NCBI GenBank assembly: GCA_916610825.1
Contig: OU744446.1
Location: 5,279,001 to 5,343,000, forward strand
Direction: 5' to 3'
DNA length: 64,000 nt
DNA from: Haliclystus octoradiatus
Lineage: Eukaryota > Cnidaria > Staurozoa > Stauromedusae > Haliclystidae
The notes under the pieces are model-generated. The model was not told where the DNA came from, searched no databases, and saw only the letters and a program-made list of their open reading frames with translations. How positions within the stretch are numbered: the stretch's first letter is position 1; the number at the start of each line of letters is the position of its first letter. Below, piece after piece: positions 21,957-30,900 of this stretch. The position numbers were made by a program, and so were the translations under genes.

Positions 21957-24900
21957 ATGAATACATCAGAGACGTCAATATTACCTTCTTCGGAAGAAAA
22001 ACAATATTACGATTCACAACACAGTATTCAAATCGATGAAGAAGAATTTACAAAAATGGAAAACTGTTGCCGACAGTGAGTTTGCATCATATAAACAAAT
22101 ATTAGCAATTTCTTGCACAAGCATCAATCAATTACATCGTAAAATTCAACATAGTAATATTGTTATTTAACTCAATGTTTATTACTCGCTATGAAATACC
22201 CATATCAGCTTCGAGCATGCCTAATAACCCCAAGTTTAGTCCTCAACTCCAACCCAACTACCCAACCCCCTCACAACACCTTGGATTTGAATTATCTGAT
22301 TACTCCAAATATCATTCTTTCGCATGAATGCAACATATATTAGCCCATTTTTCAGTGCTTAACAAAGATTAGATAATTAGCCCATCCTGCACACATACAT
22401 TTATTGATCATCATCAGCAACCAGAGGCAGAATGTATAATGCCTCCATTGATATACTGCCTGCTATTCAATGCTTTTTGCTCACATGATGACATGCAGGG
22501 ACATCTACATCCGTCATTTACATCAACGTATTGACGAACATAATGGGTCGGCAGTCGGTTTACACTTACAAACACACAATAAAAATGTCAAAAATTCAGG
22601 ACATCTTTTTTCTGTACTGAGGAAGTGCACCAATAAATTTGATTGCTTAATCCATGAAATGTTAATATCAATCAAAGAGCTAAGTCCGACCCTCAACACT
22701 CAGAAAGACTCTGTCCGATCTAGGATGTTTGTATAACTCTACCTAAGTAAATAATACATTTTCTTTGTTGTATTGTTTTGTACCCAATTTTATAATTGTT
22801 GTGAATTTGTTAATTATGCTAATTATGTTCTTTATGTTTGTAAATGAGGCTACTTCATAAACACTCATTCCTTATCCACATGTTGTAAGATGGAGCTATC
22901 TTTTTGTTAAATAAAGCCTTATTCAGAGTTTAGTTACTGGCTATTCATTTCAATTTATTTAACAAAAGATATTTTTCAGACAGTTAGTCATGGATAGATT
23001 TCTTAAACCAGAAAAGTTCAATACAGATCCTAATTCATCTACTGCCAAAAAGGAATGGAAACATTGGCATATGACCTTCACAAATTTCTTGGCAATGCTG
23101 GACAAACTCAAACCAGATAAACTACACACTTTAATTAACTATATATCACCTACTGTTTATGAATATATTTCTGACTGTGATACCTATGAACTTGCTATTA
23201 CTACACTTGAATCAATGTATGCTAAGGTCCCCAATGAAGTCTATGCAAGGTATTTACTTTCATCACGTCGACAGCAGCCATCTGAATCTGTTGATACATT
23301 TTTACAAGCTCTAAGTCTATTGAGTAAGGATTGTACATTCAAGCCACTCACAGCTATTGAACACAAGAATATTGTTATCAGAGATGCTTTTATTAGTGGT
23401 TTACAATCAAGTCCGATGCGGCAAAGGCTGTTAGAAAATAAGAATCTTGATCTAGACACTACAATTTTACAGGCTAGATCTTTGGAAGTTGCGCAGAAAA
23501 GTTCTGATGGATTTGCAATCCCCCAGCAAACGAACACTGTTGCTGCTGCCACAGAGTTATCACATGCACAAATTGACTCACACAACTCTGAAGAAAATCA
23601 TATTGCAGCCATCAAAAGTGACAAAACAGGCAAATGCTTCTTCTGTGGTCAACAGCGTCATCCACGTAGTCACTGTCCAGCCAAAGATGTCAACTGTAAC
23701 AAATGCTCGAGGAAAGGACATTATGCAAAAGTGTGTAGATCAAGTAATAACACATACAATAAAACACAATCTTCTGCAATGCACTCTACCTACCTAGCTG
23801 CAACAAAACCATGCCAATGTGTCGCTGACGTCAAAGTGAATGGTACTGCAGTGAAAGCTCTGATAGACACTGGTAGCAATGACAGCTACATTTGTCCTAA
23901 TCTTGTTAAACAAATGGGATTATCTACCATGCCCAAGCCTTCTGTGGTATATATGGCCTCATCTGCACTACATGCCAAAGTTGAAAAGTCAACAAAGATT
24001 GATATTAATATGGATGATAAAGTATACAAGAAAGTAGAAGTATCTATTTTACAAGGACTTTGCTCAGATTTAATCCTTGGTCGAGATTTTTTACAATTAC
24101 ACAAACAAGTCACTTTCGAATTTGGAGGTGAAAAACCTACCTTAAATGTTTGTGCTTTGGCATCATTGTCAATAAACCCTCCTAAACTATTTGCAAATTT
24201 AGACTCCACATGCCAACCTATCGCAACAAAATCCAGAAAGTTCAGTGCACCAGACAAAAGTTTTATCGACACAGAAGTGCAACTACTTTTGAAAGAAGGT
24301 ATAATTGAGCCAAGCACCTCACCATGGAGAGCGCAAGTATTGGTCACAACAAATGAGCGTCACAAGAAACGTTTGGTTGTTGACTACTCGCGAACTATTA
24401 ACCGCTTTACAAATCTTGATGCGTATCCATTACCTAGAATCGAAGAAGTAGTCAACAACGTTTCAAAGTACAAGTTCTTCAGTACTTTGGATTTGAAATC
24501 AGCATATCACCAAATCCCAATCAATCAAGAAGACAAGATATACACTGCTTTTGAAGCTGCAGGAGAGCTTTACCAATTCTGCCGAATACCTTTTGGTGTG
24601 ACAAATGGAGTTGCCTGCTTTCAGAGAATCATAAATCAGATTATAAAAGACAATGATTTAAAAGACACTTTTGCTTATTTAGATGATATCACCATATGCG
24701 GAAAAACCAAAGAAGAACATGATTCAAATCTTGATCGTTTCTTAGTAATTGCTAAGAAACTAAACCTTACTATTAATCATGCAAAGAGTACATATGCTAC
24801 AGAAACAATTAATTTATTGGGTTATTTGATATCTCATGGAGAATTGAAACCAGATCCTGATAGGTTAACCCCGCTAAAAAGTCTGCGGCTGCCATCATCC

Positions 24901-27900
24901 ACTGATGAATTGAAAAGAGCTGTCGGATTGTTTTCCTATTATTCACAATGGATCAAGAACTTCTCAGATCTAATACGGCCTCTAACTCAAAGTCACTCTT
25001 TTCCACTATCTGACTGTGCCAAAGAGTCTTTTGAAACCTTGAAATCAAAAATCGAAGAAGCTGTACTTCAACCAATTGATGAAACAGCGCCATTTACTGT
25101 TGAAACCGATGCATCAGACTTTGCTCTCGGTGCAACACTCAATCAAAACGGCAAACCAGTAGCATTCTTCTCTCGTACACTAACAGATGGTGAGCAGAAA
25201 CATTCTTCTATTGAGAAAGAAGCATATGCCATTGTAGAGAGTCTTAGAAAATGGAGACATTACTTATGTGCCCGTAACTTTACACTAATCACAGACCAAC
25301 AATCGGTCTCATTTATGCTGAACCCCAAACTTGCTGGAAAAATCAAGAATGACAAGATTCAACGATGGAGAATTGAGCTATCATCATATAAATTCAGCAT
25401 TATCTACAGACCAGGAACAGAGAATGCACCGGCTGATGCCTTATCTCGGATACGAACTACTCTTGGAGCAACTCAAGCACATCAAAGCTTATACGATCTA
25501 CATGACATGTTATGTCACCCTGGCATCACAAGAATGCTACATTTTGTCAGATCAAGGAATTTACCTTACTCCGTTGCTGATGTCAAAAATGTAACATCAT
25601 CATGCACAGTGTGCAATGAGTGCAAGCCACAATACATGAAGCCACCTGACGCCCATCTTATCAAGGCTACTCAACCTTTCGAAAGACTGAATCTGGATTT
25701 CAAAGGACCACTTCCTTCTTCATCTACTAACAAATATATACTAACAGTTATTGATGAGTTTTCAAGATTTCCATTTGCCATTCCATGCCATGATGTATCG
25801 ACGACTACTGTTACCAAATGTTTGCGACAAGTATTTGCTATGTTTGGTATGCCAATGTATGTACACTCAGATAGAGGTTCATCATTTATGTCTAACGATT
25901 TGAAGGTATTTCTAAGAAGTCATGGTATTTCTGCTAGTCGCACTACACCCTACAACCCTCAAGGCAATGGACAGTGTGAAAAATATAATGGCATCATATG
26001 GAAAGCAGTTTCTCTTGCATTAAAATCGAGAAGTTTATCGACATCTCAATGGGAAGTTGTACTACCTGACGCCCTCCATTCAATAAGATCTCTACTATGT
26101 ACTTCAACAAATGTCACCCCTCATGAAAGGATGTTTAACCATAATCGTAGGTCAACTACTGGTAATGCTATGCCTACATGGCTTACTTCTCCTGGACCGG
26201 TACTGATGAGAAACCAAAATATGCAGAGCAAATATGACACACCTGTCCAGACTGTCACACTCATTGAATCTAATCCTAACTATGCACACGTCAGGCTCCC
26301 TAATGGGAAAGAAGCTACCGTGTCAGTTAGACATCTGGCACCATATGGCGTAGAGTCAGAACAGCCACATCGTGAAGCACCTCTGGATGAAAATGTACCA
26401 CTGGATTCAACTGGAGATTCAAATATTGATTCTATTCAAAATTTACCAAACGTTGATCAACCAATTGTAGCTGAAAACACTGATGTGGTCAAAGATGTAA
26501 ATGAACCACGTAGATCTACTAGAATTAGACATGCTCCCAATAAACTAAACATCTAATAATTACAAGGGGAGAATGTTGTGAATTTGTTAATTATGCTAAT
26601 TATGTTCTTTATGTTTGTAAATGAGGCTACTTCATAAACACTCATTCCTTATCCACATGTTGTAAGATGGAGCTATCTTTTTGTTAAATAAAGCCTTATT
26701 CAGAGTTTAGTTACTGGCTATTCATTTCAATAATCATGTAAATTTTTACTGTAAATACTTTGGTAATTTTAATATGTTATTCCTTTTAACCTGAAGATGC
26801 AATTAAGCAATTTTGAAACGTTGTTTGAACCCAAGTCTGTTTAGTTTTTGACGCTATCCTTTATCTTGAAATGTATTTAATCAATATTGTAATTTACAAA
26901 GTAAAAGACGATTACATACACCCTACAACTCTTGACCTATTGCTAGTAGACAATAAATCTATCTACCTGGCTAAATGCATGGGCCTAATATTATGCATTT
27001 AAGTAGAACAAGACTGAATCCGCTTAAAGTCTGAATAATTTCATGTCTCTCACAACAATCTTTGATGAATTCCACATCAACATTGAACATATTTTCAACT
27101 ACGTATTATCAACATAATTATAGCCTATAGGCCTAAGAATAAAATAAGTTGATAAAGCGGCTGGTCTGACACGTGTTTCGTTCCTGCCAAGGAACTCATC
27201 AGAGACCTTTCTGATGTCGTACCTAAAATAATAATAAAATAAAATAAGTATAAGTCTTTGCATCATTTCAGGGTTCGTCATGCTAGAGCTATCTTGTGTG
27301 AAGTGGTACATAGTCATAGATTTCAAATGGCGGTGATAGTTCTTGTTATCCTAGATTGTGTCATTGTTATCACTGAAATTATGCTGGAGGCTTCTAAACG
27401 AGGTAAGGTATCTTTAATGCTGTATTATTTAGATTATAGCCTATATGTGTTGATTGATTTGGTATTACAGTTGAACTCGGTTAATATCCCTCTTTTAATG
27501 TCCCACCTTGCTTAATATCCCCACTTAAAAACTGATTTCCATTTTCAATTCTCCATACAAACTCTCGTATTCTTACCTCGCTTAATATCCCCCCTCGTTT
27601 AATGTCCCGCTTTTTATCTGTACCAGAGAGGGGATATTAAGCAAGTTCAACTGTAATTGTGTTTTTATGATATTTATGCTCTGTTGAATAATTTGTTATT
27701 GTATTGTTACGAATGGGTTTTGGTAGTTTATCGACAGCTTTCCTTTCTATGCCTGGAATTTAGTTTTTTAGGAACTTGCAAAAATTGACCATTAAAGGGT
27801 GAGGGGATATATTAATGGAATGAAATTACGTAAATGCTATATGTTCTAAACGCATATAGTAGTCAATTTATCTAACTCTCATAGCTGACTGTTAATATGT

Positions 27901-30900
27901 TTCAATTATGTAGTGGCAAATTGTATAGAAAGTGTTATTCTTTTGAATCATTTCTGTTGAAATGTTGAACTTGAAATCCTGAATTGGCAATTACCATCAA
28001 TATCCTGGACATAAAGAACTGTGTATCTACTACACGAAATATTGTAATGGGCAGGATATGAAAAATTGTTTCAACAGTTAAAAATATCTCCGTATATCCG
28101 TCGTATCTCCGCATGATTGTTTACATTCTATAAATTAGTCACACTTTGTATTTAATTGTATTAAATAGCTTACGCTTGAAGCTGATAATCAGTTTTATTG
28201 GGAATCTTGATGCTGTCTTAAAATGTAGAAGTCACTTTATTGTCATGGTTTCTGTCGCTCTCACATCAAGCCAAAGTCCTACAAATGTTATGTCAACTGA
28301 TAGCCTACAGTTAGACCTATCAAATTTTTTCATCCTAACCTCCAAAATTTCATTTTTTTTTTAAGAAAAAACGCACAGCATTGAGGTAGCAGAACATGTT
28401 TTGCATTATTCAAGTCTTACAATTTTATCGATATTTGTGGTTGAGGTGAGTACATGTCTATAAAGTTCTTATTATGTTCACCATACCGTGAAACCTGTAT
28501 ATAACAGCGGTGGCCTTTATAACTTGGGTTGATCCAATAGAAAATACTATTTTAGAAATACCAAGAGTGACCACTATAGGAAGAGTGGCTTTTTATACAG
28601 GGTTGATCCAATAGAAAATATTATTTTAGAAATATCAATAGTGACCATTATAGGCAGGTGACCTTTATTTACAGGGTTGATTATTTAGGAAAATACTATT
28701 TTAGACATACCAATAAGTGACCACTATAGGCAGGTGGCCGTTATATACAGGTGACCGTTATAATATACTTGTTTGACTGTATCAAGATATTCTATCAAAT
28801 AAGATTATTTCAAACCTTATTTAGAATCACACGTCCTCAGATTGTTACATTTATGCAGTGAACAATATAGCGGTCGGCCATCGGCAAATGGCTGATCAAT
28901 TGCGTCTTTCTACCAGCAGTTTTTTTTTAATATATATCTTTTTTTAAATAATATTTTTTATTATTTATATACTTGGTAATATTTCTTGGCAATAATAATA
29001 ATATTTCTCTTCAAAAAATGTATCATATAACATAATAACCTTGCACTGCTTCTCTAAATTATAATGTTATTTAACTTCTAGAAATTGAATTTCTATATTT
29101 TTATTCTCAAATTTCACCCAGCAGAGCGGGCTCACTTCACTAGTAAATTTTAATACAAAATTGCAAATGGATCTTCTCCTTTTAATCTTCTAAAAAAAGG
29201 AAGTAAATTAGTTGTCTTCCGCTTATAGAACTTGAATATAACTTAAATATTCTAGAAATATTAAATATTCTAGAACTATATAAGAGAAATTCTAAATTTT
29301 TTTGCACCCTGTTCGGATTCTCCACATAAAAAATCAGCAATAAAAATTTCAGATCAAGTTTGAAAATTTATATGTTCTCTTATGCATATTTTCAATCTTC
29401 ATTTAAATAACTGCATACATAATCACGTCCAAGAGAAGACTGGTTCAGTATTTAAATGCAATAGCCTCAACTATTGGTTAACTATGCAACAAGTGAATTT
29501 ATCGACAATTATTTGTCAGCCTAGATAATTCAGGATTGAACTCCTTTTACTCTATTTATGCTCAATCCTATAATCAATGATGAGACATTTATGTTTGTAA
29601 TAACTTGATTTTTCATTTATTTATTCGTTTTAAGGTATCTGTAAAGATGTTTGCTATGGGCATAGAGTTCTTTAGACACAAATGGGAGGTATGATTTGGC
29701 CTCAACTAGGACTTAGACACAAAGGAATATGACCTAATTGTAAAGTTGGAAGAGTCTATACTATATGTTACTTCCACCAGCTCTATAGAAGTTCACAAAT
29801 CGCAAAATTTGTATGACCTTTCCATGTGAAAATATACAGTTCACGAGTTCATGAACAGTCAAAGATAAAGTCCACTGAAATTGGAGCATGTAACTGTCCA
29901 TTAACTGTTTATGAACAATTCATGAATGTTTGTAAGGTTGATGAAATGTTCATGAGCAGTTCAGGAGGTTCATGAACAGTTCATGAACTCAACAAATTTT
30001 AAGCATGGGTTTTTATGAACCCTCCAGGAAGATGTACACAAATTGTGCACAATGTTTTCATGAGATTCTTGAAATGTTTATAACAATTTATTGGAGGTTA
30101 TGAATTGTTTATCAACGCATCTACACATGATGTTGCAGATTCGGTAGTCATTGATATCCTGGCAAATAGAAAAACGAATAGAACATCGCTTTGTATTTGA
30201 TAATGATAAATTAAAACAACAGAAAAACATTGATTTTCATTCTCCTGAGTCAATCCCTTAAATTATAAGTATCCCAAGGGTCTTCTATTCTATATGTCCT
30301 TGAAGACAAAGCACAAATCAAATAATAATTGAACTACATTGAATTGAATTGAATTGACTAAATTAAATTGAATAAGTGGTCCACAACAATTGTGGTTAAT
30401 TGTTAGGGTATACAGTGAAACGTGTATATAACAGCCAGCTACTGGAGGTAGATAAATTGACCACTATAGACAGGTGACCTTTATATACAGGTTTGATTAT
30501 ATAGAAAATACTATTTTATACATTGCAAGAGTGGCCACTATAGACAGGTGGCCGCTGTATAGAGGTGACTGCTATAACAGGTTTGACTGTATAGGGCCTA
30601 TACCAATGTGTTAATAGTGAAACTCAGTAATAGGCATATTTGTCATTGTAACTGACTCTAATCAGTAATTATATTCAATGTTCTTAATGTCTAGTTATAT
30701 TACTAACTGTCAAGTACGTATCAAGTTGTTTGGTTAGCAAACCTTAGAATTATCAAGTAGCCTGCAGGTAGTGGTAGACCCTTATCTCAAAATCATACAT
30801 CTGTAAAAGTCTGACAATCCAAGAAGTTCAGTAATAAAAGTCTGTACAACTAACTCATGCAGGCCTACGGTATCAATTTAGCAATTTTCATACACTCTAA

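Larger units (their letters stand above)
22797..26729 (+). mobile_element. Full-length Gypsy (Metaviridae-type) LTR retrotransposon
   Basis: The element is 3933 bp: two 156-bp LTRs, one long gag-pol frame, a polypurine tract (ACAAGGGGAGAA, 26562-26573) directly before the 3' LTR, and the target duplication ATAAT on both sides (22792-22796, 26730-26734). LTRs read as identical and the frame is open, so the insertion is recent. It sits in HVCN1 intron 1 inside a Penelope-like relic. Confidence 0.93.
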
